Source: Stutzerimonas kunmingensis (GTDB lineage: Bacteria; Pseudomonadota; Gammaproteobacteria; Pseudomonadales; Pseudomonadaceae). From it: 64,000 nucleotides of DNA. The notes below the pieces were generated by a model. It searched no databases, was not told the DNA's origin, and was given only the letters and a program-made list of their open reading frames with translations. Below, one piece after another: positions 8,896 through 17,640 of the stretch. The DNA lies in NCBI RefSeq assembly GCF_021432085.1, contig NZ_CP090366.1:2604001-2668000 (forward strand). The letters are read 5' to 3'. The position numbers and the translations under genes are program-made. The first letter of the stretch is position 1, and each line of letters begins with the position of its first letter.

Positions 8896-10622
8896 CACAG
8901 CTCCGGCCCCATGGAGAAATGCAGGCGGACCCCACCGTCGCCGTCCAGCGGATGAGCGACATCGACGCGAATCGGGCCGACCGGCGATACCCAGCGCACA
9001 CCGACGCCAACGGCACTTTTCAGCGTGGGAATTTCCAGCGAGTTGAAGGCGTTGCCCTGATCGACGAAGGTCGCGACACGCCATTTCTCGGCAATCGAAT
9101 ACTGATACTCGGCGCTGACCGCGAACTGATAGCGGCCGCCGATCTTGTCGCCATCGGAGTTGGTCGGTGACAGGCTCTGGTAATCGTAGCCACGCACGCT
9201 CTGATCACCACCGGCGAAATAGCGCAGTGACGGCGGCACGTTGACGTATTCATCGGTCCAGTTGCCGCCAAGCTGCACGCGACCGAGAAAGCGATGCCGC
9301 TGGGCCAGGGTGGTCAGCCCCCGCAGCTGCACGTTGGCGTGGACCAGGTCGGCATCGGAAAGCACCCCGGCCTTCGCCGCGGCTACTTCGAACTGCAGGC
9401 GATAGCCGCGGCTCGGATCGATACGATTGTCGCTACGCAGGTAGCTGTAGGCGACGCCGGGCATGAGCAAGGTGCTGGTTCCTGAATCGTCCCCGAGGCG
9501 ATATTCCTCGTGCTGCCACTTCAGCGAAAGCACGCGCAGCCAGCCGCTGGGCAGCTGGCTGTGCCATTCCGGGCCGACCTTGAGCAGGCGGCTGAGGCTG
9601 TCGGTGCCGGCGATCTCTTCATACTGGTAGCCGCCGACGAAGCGCAGCTTGTCGGTCAGTGGCGGGTCCAGCGGGATGTCGTACCAAAACCCGACGTTCT
9701 GCCGCGGCGCCGACAGTTCCGCCTCGGCCCCGTAGCTATGGCCTTGCGGGTTGACCCAGTGGCGTGTCCAGTCCAGCCGGACCCGCGGGCCGACGTCGGT
9801 GGAATAACCAAGGCCGAAGCCAAAGGTGCGCGGCTTGCGCGTGGTGAGCGCGACCGAAACCGGGATGCGCTGCTGGTTGGCGCCGCTCGGGTTGGCATCG
9901 ACGCGCACGCCCTCGAAATAGCCGCTCGACTGCAGCGCCTGGCTGAGTTCGGCGATCAGTTCGGAGTCGTACGGTGTATCCGTCTCGAACGGCACCATGC
10001 GCGCGAGCAGGCCGTCATCGAATGGCGAATCCCCGTCGAAGCGCACGTCGCCCAGGCGGTAGCGCGGTCCGCTGTCGAACACCAGCTCGACGTCGGCGAC
10101 GTTCTCCCGCGGATCGACGGCCAGCCGCTGCTGGGTGAAGCGGCCATCGAAATAGCCGAAGCGCGAGGCCTGGTTGAGAAACTGCTGCTTCACCTCTTCG
10201 TACCGTCCGTGGTTCAGCACATCGCCCTGACGCAGGGTGCGTTCGGCGACGCGAAAGCCGGAGAACTCAGCGGCAGGCCCGTCCAGCCGGACGGTGATGT
10301 TGCGCAGCTTCACCGGCTCACCGGTTCGCACACGCAACACCAGCGCGGGTTCCTCGCCCTCACGCACATCGGTGCGGATGCGGCTGCGGTAGTAACCCAG
10401 CGCTTGCAACGCCTTTTCCGCCTGACTCTGCGCGACCCGGCTGTAGCGCAGCAGCTCGCGCGCGTCACGGTCGCCCAGGTCGCCAATGTAGTTCTCGATA
10501 TTTTCCCGGAGCGCCCGGTTCTCGGGCTCGATGCGAACGTCGAGTTCAGCGGCGCTGGCATGGATGCCGCTCAACATCACGAGTGCGGCTACCAGCGGGC
10601 CGATTCGGTTCGATTTGCACAT
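8895..10622 (-). CDS. tamA: Translocation and assembly module outer-membrane protein TamA
   Basis: 575 residues, the same size as E. coli TamA. I chose the ATG at 10622, which gives a clear signal peptide (MCKSNRIGPLVAALVM, cleavage near ASA-AEL); the frame extends upstream without a leader. POTRA domains occupy roughly residues 30-265, followed by an Omp85-type 16-strand barrel with landmarks such as FGFGLGYSTDVGPR, RGYDYQSLSP and VRVDVAHPL-like endings. It inserts autotransporters and other barrels with TamB, whose start codon overlaps its stop. Confidence 0.93.
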   Translation of the reverse strand: MCKSNRIGPLVAALVMLSGIHASAAELDVRIEPENRALRENIENYIGDLGDRDARELLRYSRVAQSQAEKALQALGYYRSRIRTDVREGEEPALVLRVRTGEPVKLRNITVRLDGPAAEFSGFRVAERTLRQGDVLNHGRYEEVKQQFLNQASRFGYFDGRFTQQRLAVDPRENVADVELVFDSGPRYRLGDVRFDGDSPFDDGLLARMVPFETDTPYDSELIAELSQALQSSGYFEGVRVDANPSGANQQRIPVSVALTTRKPRTFGFGLGYSTDVGPRVRLDWTRHWVNPQGHSYGAEAELSAPRQNVGFWYDIPLDPPLTDKLRFVGGYQYEEIAGTDSLSRLLKVGPEWHSQLPSGWLRVLSLKWQHEEYRLGDDSGTSTLLMPGVAYSYLRSDNRIDPSRGYRLQFEVAAAKAGVLSDADLVHANVQLRGLTTLAQRHRFLGRVQLGGNWTDEYVNVPPSLRYFAGGDQSVRGYDYQSLSPTNSDGDKIGGRYQFAVSAEYQYSIAEKWRVATFVDQGNAFNSLEIPTLKSAVGVGVRWVSPVGPIRVDVAHPLDGDGGVRLHFSMGPEL

Positions 10623-10772
10623 GGCCAGCGATGCTAGCACGTGTTTCCGAGCAAGCCCGAACGTGCGGGCTAGACAGTGTGTAAGGCGATCTTGCGGCGG
10701 GGCGGGCATCGGCTGACATCGCGTGGCTTCAGACCAGTCAGACTGGCCCGCCCGGATAAAATTCGGCCACAC

Positions 10773-11408
10773 CTAACGCGCCGCTTCCATCCGCCTGGGC
10801 GCCGGATGAAAGAAGATGTGCTCGACCACCGGGCCGACGGCGATCTGGCCGATCTCCTCGTAGCCCTGCCGCTGGTAGAAATTCAGGTAGCGTGGGTTGC
10901 CGGTATCGATCACCAGCCCCTGGGAGGTTTCATCCTCGGCGCACCACTCGTGCACCGCCTGCAGCAGCTGCTCACCATATTGCTGCCCCTGAAACTGCGG
11001 ATGCACACCGAGCAACGGCAGCAGATGCACCGCGCCGGTCGGCAGACACGCCAGTACCGCCGCGTGGTAGTCCAGATAGCGCCTGGTGCAACGGAACCCG
11101 GCGGTCAGCAGCATGCGCGCGCGCCAGGCCCAGCTTTCGGTGACATCCAGCCGCCGTAGCGGCGGCGCGATCAGCGCGACGGCTATCAGCCGATCGTCCA
11201 GCAACAGCCCGAGTGCTGGTTGCTGCTGCAGGAAATGCTGGTTTACCAGCTCCCGCACGGTCGCGCGCACGCGCTGCTGATAGCCGGGCCGGTCCGCCTC
11301 GAACAAGTAGGCAAAGGTCGGTTCGTGACGGTATGCGTGATACAGCAGCGAACGGGTTTCGCGGTCATAACCACTATCGAGCGTGCGAACCTCGGCAGAC
11401 ATCGGCAT
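10773..11408 (-). CDS. GNAT-family N-acetyltransferase
   Basis: 211 residues from the ATG at 11408, chosen because gagag lies 5 nt upstream; a second ATG is at 11402. The acetyl-CoA-binding segment is visible as LLPLLGVHPQFQGQQYGEQLL, followed by TGNPRYLNFYQRQGYEEIG, a typical GNAT motif B. The substrate is unknown. It lies upstream of tamA on the same strand with a gap of about 150 bp and is divergent from xthA. Confidence 0.8.
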   Translation of the reverse strand: MPMSAEVRTLDSGYDRETRSLLYHAYRHEPTFAYLFEADRPGYQQRVRATVRELVNQHFLQQQPALGLLLDDRLIAVALIAPPLRRLDVTESWAWRARMLLTAGFRCTRRYLDYHAAVLACLPTGAVHLLPLLGVHPQFQGQQYGEQLLQAVHEWCAEDETSQGLVIDTGNPRYLNFYQRQGYEEIGQIAVGPVVEHIFFHPAPRRMEAAR

Positions 11409-11661
11409 GGCAACTCTCGGCTTTTTCCAGAAGGATGCTTGCAACTTAGCAGCGCTTCGCCCGCCCCGCCACGCCGCCGGAGCACCTGCCGTTCATGCTG
11501 CTCCAAAGACAATGCCGTTGCTGTCCGTTTCAGCGCGAAACTTGGTATGCACGGCAGCACGGCTCTAGAATCGGCGTTCTTTGCCCACGACAGATCGGCA
11601 TCGGCAGCGCCGCGCCGGGTGTTCTTCCCCCTTGAGCCTCAGCCAGCCTTCACGGAATCCC

Positions 11662-12474
11662 ATGAAAATCGTTTCCTTCAATATCAATGGATTACGCGCA
11701 AGACCTCATCAGCTTTCTGCGATCATTGAAAAGCACCAGCCGGACGTCATCGGCCTTCAGGAAACCAAGGTTTCTGACGAACAGTTTCCCCAGGCGGAGA
11801 TCGAAGCACTCGGCTACCACGTCCACTATCACGGGCAGAAAGGCCACTACGGCGTCGCCCTGCTCTCGCGCCAGGCACCGCTGGAGATCCATAAGGGCTT
11901 TCCCAGCGATGGCGAGGAGTCGCAGAAGCGCTTTATCTGGGGCCGGTTCGCCGACGCGAATGGCGAGCCGGTTACCGTGATGAACGGCTACTTTCCCCAG
12001 GGCGAAAGCCGCGCCCATCCGGTGAAGTTTCCCGCCAAGACCAAGTTTTACGCCGACCTGCAGGCGTTGCTCGAACAGCAGTTCCGCCCCGAGGAATCGC
12101 TCGCGCTGATGGGCGACTTCAATATCTCCCCGCAGGACTGCGACATCGGCATCGGCGAAGTGAACGCCAAGCGCTGGCTGCGCACCGGCAAATGCAGCTT
12201 TCTCCCCGAGGAGCGCGAGTGGCTCGAGCGCCTGAAGGGCTGGGGGCTGCAGGACAGCTTCCGCACCCTCAACCCGGAAGTCGTCGATCGCTTCAGCTGG
12301 TTCGACTATCGCAGCCGCGGTTTCGAGGACGACCCGCGCCGCGGCCTGCGCATCGACTACATCCTGACCACCACAACGCTGCACCAACGCGTGATCGATT
12401 GCGGCGTCGACTACGACATCCGCGCGATGGAGAAGCCTTCCGACCACTGCCCGGTGTGGATCGAGCTGCGCTGA
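11662..12474 (+). CDS. xthA: Exodeoxyribonuclease III
   Basis: 270 residues (E. coli 268). This AP endonuclease and 3'-5' exonuclease acts in base-excision repair. Metal and catalytic residues are visible: Glu34 in LQETKV, GDFNISP, and the C-terminal SDHCPVW motif with the catalytic His. I chose the ATG at 11662 ([15 protein letters not shown], preceded by acggaa); longer frames upstream lack homology. The flanking 253-bp gap holds the divergent promoters with the GNAT gene. Confidence 0.95.
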   Translation: MKIVSFNINGLRARPHQLSAIIEKHQPDVIGLQETKVSDEQFPQAEIEALGYHVHYHGQKGHYGVALLSRQAPLEIHKGFPSDGEESQKRFIWGRFADANGEPVTVMNGYFPQGESRAHPVKFPAKTKFYADLQALLEQQFRPEESLALMGDFNISPQDCDIGIGEVNAKRWLRTGKCSFLPEEREWLERLKGWGLQDSFRTLNPEVVDRFSWFDYRSRGFEDDPRRGLRIDYILTTTTLHQRVIDCGVDYDIRAMEKPSDHCPVWIELR

Positions 12475-12540
12475 CGACCGCTGCGCAATTCCGGCAGCGC
12501 CGCCCGCGCTGTCATTTATTGGTAACCGGACCGTCTTAAT

Positions 12541-12569
12541 CTCGCGGCCTTCTACAAGGAGGTCGCGAG
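12541..12569 (+). promoter_or_regulatory. Hairpin covering the Shine-Dalgarno of the PBP-OmpA gene
   Basis: CTCGCG (12541-12546) pairs with CGCGAG (12564-12569). Inside, CCTT pairs with AAGG, which is part of the AAGGAGG ribosome binding site. The ATG follows immediately at 12570. The structure could limit translation in the manner of an RNA thermometer; this is inferred from pairing only. Confidence 0.45.
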
Positions 12570-13934
12570 ATGACGTCACGTGTGTTTGGACGGTTCTGGA
12601 ATCGGGCACTGCCCCTGCTGCTGGTCACGCTGGGCAGCGCCTCCGGCAACAGCCTCGCCGCCCCGCCCACCCCGCCAGACGGATCGGCCGTGCTGCGCGT
12701 GCACGGCTCTAATACCGTGGGTGCCAAGCTGGCACCGATGCTGGTGGCCGGCCTGTTTGAGGCCAAGGGCCTGCAGTCGGTCCGCATCGCCCCGGCCGGC
12801 AAGGAGAACGAGCAGCGCGTCACCGCCCTCGACGAGCGCGGCAAGACCATTCAGGCGCTGGTCGCAGCCCATGGCACCGGTACCGGATTCGCCGGGCTGA
12901 AAGACGGCACTGCCGACCTCGCCGCTGCTTCGCGACCGATCAAGCAGAGCGAAGCGCAGAGCCTCGCCGCCCTGGGCGACATGCGCAGCGCTGAGAGCGA
13001 ACAGGTCATCGCCATCGATGGCCTGGCGGTGATCGTCCATCCCGATAACCCGGTGCAGTCCCTCAGCGTGGAGCAGGTGGCGCACCTGTTCGCCGGGCAG
13101 ATCGCCAACTGGCGGGAGCTGGGCGGCGCGGACGTTGCCGTCGAGCTGCACGCGCGTGATGACCAGTCCGGCACCTACGACACCTTCAAGGAGCTGGTGC
13201 TGAACAGTCAGGGGCAGGCATTGGCCACCAGCGCCGTGCGCTATGAATCCAACGACGCCCTGTCCCAGGCGGTCAGCCGCCGTAGCGGCGCCATCGGCTT
13301 CGTCGGTCTCGCCTCCGTCGGCAAGTCGAAAGCGCTGGCAATCACCGACGGCGATTCCCAGCCGATGCCACCGACCACGGCCCTGGTCGCCACCGAAGAC
13401 TATCCCCTGTCGCGGCGCCTGTTCCTCTACGCCGATCCGCAGAAGCAAACGAAATGGACCCGCGAGTTCCTGACGTTCGTGCACAGTCCTGCGGGGCAAG
13501 CGATCGTCGAGAAATCCGGTTACGTGGCCCAGGCCATCGCGCCGATCAGGCTGCCCGCGCAGGCGGCGATGCCCGCTGCCTACCAGCAATTGGCACGCGA
13601 AGCGCAACGCCTGACCGTCAACTTCCGCTTCGCCGAAGGCAGCGCGCAACTGGACAACAAGGCCCAGCGCGATGTGCAGCGTTTGATCGACTATCTCAAC
13701 AGCCACGACAAGCAGATGAACGCGGCGGTGCTGGTCGGCTTCGGCGACGCCCGCAACGATCCCGCGCGGACTGCATTGCTGTCCAAGCTGCGCGCCATGG
13801 CGGTGCGTCGCGAACTGGCGCGTGGCGGCATCCTTGTAAAGGAAATCAACGGTTTGGGCGATCAACTTCCAGTGGCATCTAATAGCGAAGCTGGCCGCAT
13901 CAAGAATCGCCGTGTCGAAGTCTGGGTGTACTGA
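12570..13934 (+). CDS. PstS-like substrate-binding domain fused to OmpA peptidoglycan-binding domain
   Basis: 454 residues. A signal peptide (about 1-30, ending SLAA) precedes a phosphate-binding-protein-like domain (about 37-320: RVHGSNTVGAKLAP, ADLAAASRPIK, ARDDQSGTYDTF). The C-terminal 120 residues are an OmpA/MotB-type domain (NFRFAEGSAQLDN; ending KNRRVEVWVY) that binds peptidoglycan. The start follows a strong aaggagg. No pstCAB transport genes are nearby, so it may tether a ligand-binding or sensing module to the cell wall rather than feed an ABC importer. Such fusions occur in pseudomonads, but their function is unclear to me. Confidence 0.8.
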   Translation: MTSRVFGRFWNRALPLLLVTLGSASGNSLAAPPTPPDGSAVLRVHGSNTVGAKLAPMLVAGLFEAKGLQSVRIAPAGKENEQRVTALDERGKTIQALVAAHGTGTGFAGLKDGTADLAAASRPIKQSEAQSLAALGDMRSAESEQVIAIDGLAVIVHPDNPVQSLSVEQVAHLFAGQIANWRELGGADVAVELHARDDQSGTYDTFKELVLNSQGQALATSAVRYESNDALSQAVSRRSGAIGFVGLASVGKSKALAITDGDSQPMPPTTALVATEDYPLSRRLFLYADPQKQTKWTREFLTFVHSPAGQAIVEKSGYVAQAIAPIRLPAQAAMPAAYQQLAREAQRLTVNFRFAEGSAQLDNKAQRDVQRLIDYLNSHDKQMNAAVLVGFGDARNDPARTALLSKLRAMAVRRELARGGILVKEINGLGDQLPVASNSEAGRIKNRRVEVWVY

Positions 13935-14033
13935 AACGAGTGCAAGATCGTATCGGCTGCCAGCCGCGGGCGTACTGTCCCGGTGCAGGCCCCGGGTTTA
14001 AGCTCGGGCGATTTCCGCCAGCAGGAATCGTCC

Positions 14034-14966
14034 ATGTACCTCATCTGTGGTGAAGCGCTTTTCGATGTGTTCGCGGCCTCGACCGACAGCCGCAGTCGTC
14101 TGCATCTGGAAGCCGTTGCAGGTGGCTCGCCGTTCAACGTTGCCGTCGGGCTGGCCCGGTTGGGCGCGCAGGCCGCGCTGCTCGGTGGGCTCTCCCGCGA
14201 TCATTTCGGTCAGCGCCTGCTAGAGCTGCTGCAGGAAGAAGGCATCGCCACCGAGCACCTCGCCATCTTCGATGCGCCGACCACCCTGGCGATGGTCGCC
14301 ATCGGCGCCGATGGCAGTCCGGTCTACAGCTTTCGCGGCGAAGGCTGTGCCGATCGCCTGTTGCATACCGAACAGCTGCAGCCGCTGCCTGCTGGCATTC
14401 GCGGCATCCATTTCGGTTCCTATTCGCTGGTGACGCCGCCGATTGCCGATACGCTGCTGGCCTTGCTGCATCGCGAGCATGCCCAGCGCCTGATTTCACT
14501 CGATCCGAACATTCGCCTCAACGTCGAACCCAGCCTCGAACGTTGGCGCGAGCGGGTCGAGGCGTTCGCCGAACGCGCACATCTCATCAAGGTCAGCGAC
14601 GAGGACCTGGCCCTGCTCTATCCGGGCATGGCGCCAGCGAGCATCGCCCAGCGCTGGCTGGACCATCACGCCGAACTGGTGGTGCTAACCCGCGGTGCCC
14701 ACGGCGCACAGCTCTTCAGCCGCAAGCACGGCCAGCTGCACGTGGCAGCGCAGGCGGTGACGGTGCGTGACACCGTGGGCGCCGGCGACACCTTCCAGGC
14801 CGCGTTGCTCGCCTACCTGGCCGAACAGCAGCTGGACTCGCCGCGCGGGCTCGCGCAGATGGGGCCTGCGCAACTGCAGGCCATGCTCGCCTTCGCCAGC
14901 AGCGCCGCTGGCATCACCTGTTCCCGGCGTGGTCCGGACCTGCCCTACCGATACGAAATTGTCTGA
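14034..14966 (+). CDS. mtlZ: Fructokinase (PfkB family), mannitol pathway
   Basis: 310 residues from the ATG at 14034 (caggaa upstream; MYLICGEALFDVF is a normal PfkB start). The C-terminal PfkB signature DTVGAGDTFQAALLAYLAEQ carries the catalytic Asp. It would phosphorylate fructose made by mannitol dehydrogenase to fructose 6-phosphate. It lies just upstream of mtlR, 66 bp away, and they are probably co-transcribed. In the classic Pseudomonas fluorescens operon mtlZ is at the distal end, so its position here is a rearrangement. Confidence 0.85.
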   Translation: MYLICGEALFDVFAASTDSRSRLHLEAVAGGSPFNVAVGLARLGAQAALLGGLSRDHFGQRLLELLQEEGIATEHLAIFDAPTTLAMVAIGADGSPVYSFRGEGCADRLLHTEQLQPLPAGIRGIHFGSYSLVTPPIADTLLALLHREHAQRLISLDPNIRLNVEPSLERWRERVEAFAERAHLIKVSDEDLALLYPGMAPASIAQRWLDHHAELVVLTRGAHGAQLFSRKHGQLHVAAQAVTVRDTVGAGDTFQAALLAYLAEQQLDSPRGLAQMGPAQLQAMLAFASSAAGITCSRRGPDLPYRYEIV

Positions 14967-15032
14967 CCGGTTTGGCCGTTGCGCCCTCAGCAGCTATAAC
15001 CCTTCGTGGCCTTTCACGACAACGGACCCTGC

Positions 15033-15938
15033 ATGAGAGCGTTGAAGATTACCGACCCGTCCTACGAGCTGATGGACGACCACCACGGCAACTCGCTGAT
15101 CTATCGCGAGCACGGGTTCCCCTGCCCGCTGGTGCGCTGGCACAACCACAAGGAATACGAGCTGCATCTGATCGTCGCCAGCTCCGGCAAGGTGTTCGTC
15201 GGCGACTACGTAGGCAATTTTGGCCCGGACAGCCTGTTCCTCACCGGCCCGCACCTGCCGCACAACTGGATCAGCCAGGTCGAGGACGGCGAGGTCGTGG
15301 CCAAACGCGACATGCTGGTCAACTTCACGGACGAGATGCTCGAAGCGGGCCACGCTGTCTTCTCCGAGCTGCGGACCTTCACGCCGATGCTCGAACGCTC
15401 GCGCTACGGCATCGAGTTTCGCTGTCCGCAGACCATCGCCCAGGCACGCCAGCTGATGCAGCAGATCGCCGACAGCCGCGGCGCCACCCGCCTCGGCTAT
15501 TTCCTGATCATGCTCGAGCTGCTTGCCAGATGCGACGACTACCAGTTGCTCTCCGGCGCCACCTCGGCACAGTTGAGCGACGAGCAGCAGGCCGACCGGA
15601 CCAACATGGCGGTCAACTACATCTTCGAACACTACATGCGCGAGCTGCCGCTGGAGGAAGTCGCCAGCCATCTCGGCATGAAACCCACCTACTTCTCGCG
15701 CTTCTTCAAGCGCGCCACCGGGCGCTGCTACGTCGAGTTCGTCAATAGCCTGCGCATCAGCAAGTCATGCGAACTGCTGCTCGATCAGGACAAGCCGGTC
15801 ACGGATGTCTGCTTCGAATCGGGTTTCAACAACCTGTCCAATTTCAATCGCCGCTTCCAGCAGCTCAAGGGCATGACCCCATCGCGCTATCGGCGCCTCG
15901 TCGAACAACGCCTGACCGAGCAGAACCTGGCCAGCTGA
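15033..15938 (+). CDS. mtlR: AraC/XylS-family activator of mannitol catabolism
   Basis: 301 residues from ATG 15033 (an alternative upstream start at 15006 is possible). The N-terminal cupin-like ligand domain includes VRWHNHKEYELHLIVASSGK; the C-terminal double helix-turn-helix runs through LPLEEVASHLGMKPTYFSRFFKRATG and TDVCFESGFNNLSNFNRRFQQLKGMTPSRYRR. It resembles P. fluorescens MtlR, which activates mtlE transcription in response to mannitol, sorbitol or arabitol. Tandem repeats in the next intergenic region are likely targets. Confidence 0.87.
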   Translation: MRALKITDPSYELMDDHHGNSLIYREHGFPCPLVRWHNHKEYELHLIVASSGKVFVGDYVGNFGPDSLFLTGPHLPHNWISQVEDGEVVAKRDMLVNFTDEMLEAGHAVFSELRTFTPMLERSRYGIEFRCPQTIAQARQLMQQIADSRGATRLGYFLIMLELLARCDDYQLLSGATSAQLSDEQQADRTNMAVNYIFEHYMRELPLEEVASHLGMKPTYFSRFFKRATGRCYVEFVNSLRISKSCELLLDQDKPVTDVCFESGFNNLSNFNRRFQQLKGMTPSRYRRLVEQRLTEQNLAS

Positions 15939-16077
15939 TACGCTTCCGGCCGGCTGGCTCGAGCGCCCTCTTCCTCGCCCGCTGCTCTACTCGCGTCTTT
16001 ATGATCGTGGCAAAGCCTCGCTCTTGAGCCCCTGCGACAGGTCTGGACGGTGCCGCTGCGGGCAGCCCACTGCGGTC

Positions 16078-16110
16078 AAGCGAGTGCAAAAAAGTATCGA
16101 AGCGAGTGCA
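16078..16110 (+). promoter_or_regulatory. Tandem 22-bp-spaced repeats, predicted MtlR operator
   Basis: aagcgagtgca occurs twice (16078-16088 and 16100-16110) with a 22-bp period, two helical turns. This is the usual site geometry for AraC/XylS activators. The proximal copy ends 9 bp before the predicted -35 hexamer. Confidence 0.6.
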
Positions 16111-16119
16111 GTCACGGCT

Positions 16120-16149
16120 TTGTCGCGCAGCCACTGCCGGCGTTGTAAT
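16120..16149 (+). promoter_or_regulatory. Predicted sigma-70 promoter of mtlE
   Basis: TTGTCG (16120-16125) and TGTAAT (16144-16149) have an 18-bp spacer. They sit directly downstream of the tandem operator repeats, and predict a leader of about 80 nt for mtlE. Confidence 0.5.
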
Positions 16150-16182
16150 GCCTGCCAGACGCTCGTAGCGCAGTACGCGGGT

Positions 16183-16199
16183 AACAACAAAAACAATAA
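16183..16199 (+). promoter_or_regulatory. Crc/Hfq catabolite-repression motif in the mtlE leader
   Basis: AACAACAAAAACAATAA contains overlapping AANAANAA units, the known Hfq-Crc target in pseudomonads, about 37 nt before the mtlE start codon. A second copy (aagaacaa, 19445-19452) precedes the mtlK ribosome binding site. Confidence 0.6.
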
Positions 16200-16236
16200 G
16201 TGCTTCCAGGCCCTGATCTGGAAGAGGAGTCCACGA

Positions 16237-17544
16237 ATGAAAGCATTCAGCTTGCTGCTCGGTACCGCCTGCATGGCCTCGATTGCGCTGGCCCAGGCCG
16301 CCGAAACCCTCACCGTTGCCACCGTCAATAACGCGGACATGATCCGCATGCAGCGCCTCTCCAAGACCTTCGAACAGCAGAATCCCGATATCAAGCTCAA
16401 CTGGGTGGTGCTCGAAGAGAACGTGCTGCGCCAACGCCTGACCACCGATATCGCCACCCAGGGCGGCCAGTTCGACGTGCTCACCATCGGCATGTACGAA
16501 GCGTCTCTGTGGGGCGACAAGGGTTGGCTGGCTCCGATGAAGGACCTTCCCGATGGCTACGATCTGGACGACATCTTCCCCTCGGTACGCGAGGGCCTGT
16601 CGGTAGACGGGACGCTCTACGCGCTGCCGTTTTATGCCGAAAGCTCGATGACCTACTACCGTACCGACCTGTTCGAACAGGCCGGTCTGCAGATGCCTGA
16701 ACATCCCACCTGGACTCAGATGGCCGAGTACGCCGAGAAGCTACACAAGCCCGGTGAAGACCAGTACGGCATGTGCCTGCGCGGCAAGGCCGGCTGGGGT
16801 GAGAACATGGCACTGGTGACCACAGTCGCCAACTCATTCGGCGCACGCTGGTTCGATGAGAAGTGGCAACCCGAGTTCGATGGCCCGGAGTGGACCAAGG
16901 CGGCCAACTTCTATGTGGATCTGCTGAGCAAGTACGGCCCGCCCGGCGCCTCCAGCAATGGCTTCAACGAAAACCTGGCGCTGTTCAACAGCGGCAAATG
17001 CGCCATGTGGGTCGATGCGACCGTTGCCGGCTCCTTCGTGACCGATGTATCGCAGAGCAAGGTCGCCGACAAAGTGGGCTTCACCTTCGCTCCGCAGGAA
17101 GAGACCGATAAAGGTTCGGCCTGGTTGTACTCTTGGGCACTGGCGATCCCTACCAGCTCGCAGCAGAAAGAAGCCGCCAAGCTCTTCACCGCTTGGGCAA
17201 CATCGAAGGACTACGCCAAGCTCGTTGCCGAAACAGATGGCGTTACCAACGTGCCACCGGGTACTCGTGAGTCCACCTACAGCGACGAGTACATGGCCGC
17301 CGCACCCTTTGCCAAAATCACACTGGAATCGCTGAAGCAGGCCGATCCCGCCTCGCCTTCCGCCAAACCCGTGCCCTACGTGGGCATCCAGCTGGTGACC
17401 ATTCCGGAATTCCAGGCTATCGGCACTCAGGTCGGCAAGATGTTCTCCGCGGCGCTTACCGGACAGATGCCAGTCGAGCAGATGCTGACCGCTGTGCAGC
17501 AGTCGACCACGCGCGAGATGAAGCGCGCCGGCTATCCCAAGTAA
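16237..17544 (+). CDS. mtlE: Mannitol/polyol ABC transporter substrate-binding protein
   Basis: 435 residues, starting after a strong gaagaggag. The signal peptide ends near ALAQAA; the mature protein is a type-1 extracellular sugar-binding protein (ADMIRMQRLSKTFEQQNPDIKLNWV at the start). It delivers mannitol, sorbitol or arabitol to MtlFG. It is the first gene of the mtlEFGKDY operon, preceded by the putative MtlR operator and Crc motif. Orthologous in order and domain to the characterised P. fluorescens protein. Confidence 0.9.
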   Translation: MKAFSLLLGTACMASIALAQAAETLTVATVNNADMIRMQRLSKTFEQQNPDIKLNWVVLEENVLRQRLTTDIATQGGQFDVLTIGMYEASLWGDKGWLAPMKDLPDGYDLDDIFPSVREGLSVDGTLYALPFYAESSMTYYRTDLFEQAGLQMPEHPTWTQMAEYAEKLHKPGEDQYGMCLRGKAGWGENMALVTTVANSFGARWFDEKWQPEFDGPEWTKAANFYVDLLSKYGPPGASSNGFNENLALFNSGKCAMWVDATVAGSFVTDVSQSKVADKVGFTFAPQEETDKGSAWLYSWALAIPTSSQQKEAAKLFTAWATSKDYAKLVAETDGVTNVPPGTRESTYSDEYMAAAPFAKITLESLKQADPASPSAKPVPYVGIQLVTIPEFQAIGTQVGKMFSAALTGQMPVEQMLTAVQQSTTREMKRAGYPK

Positions 17545-17640
17545 GCGCCCCAAGCAGGCATCGTCCCTTCCTAATCGAAGGTGAACACCGGAAAGGGCTC
17601 GCCCGAGCCCTCATGGCCTTCTTTCAGCCGGAGCACACCC

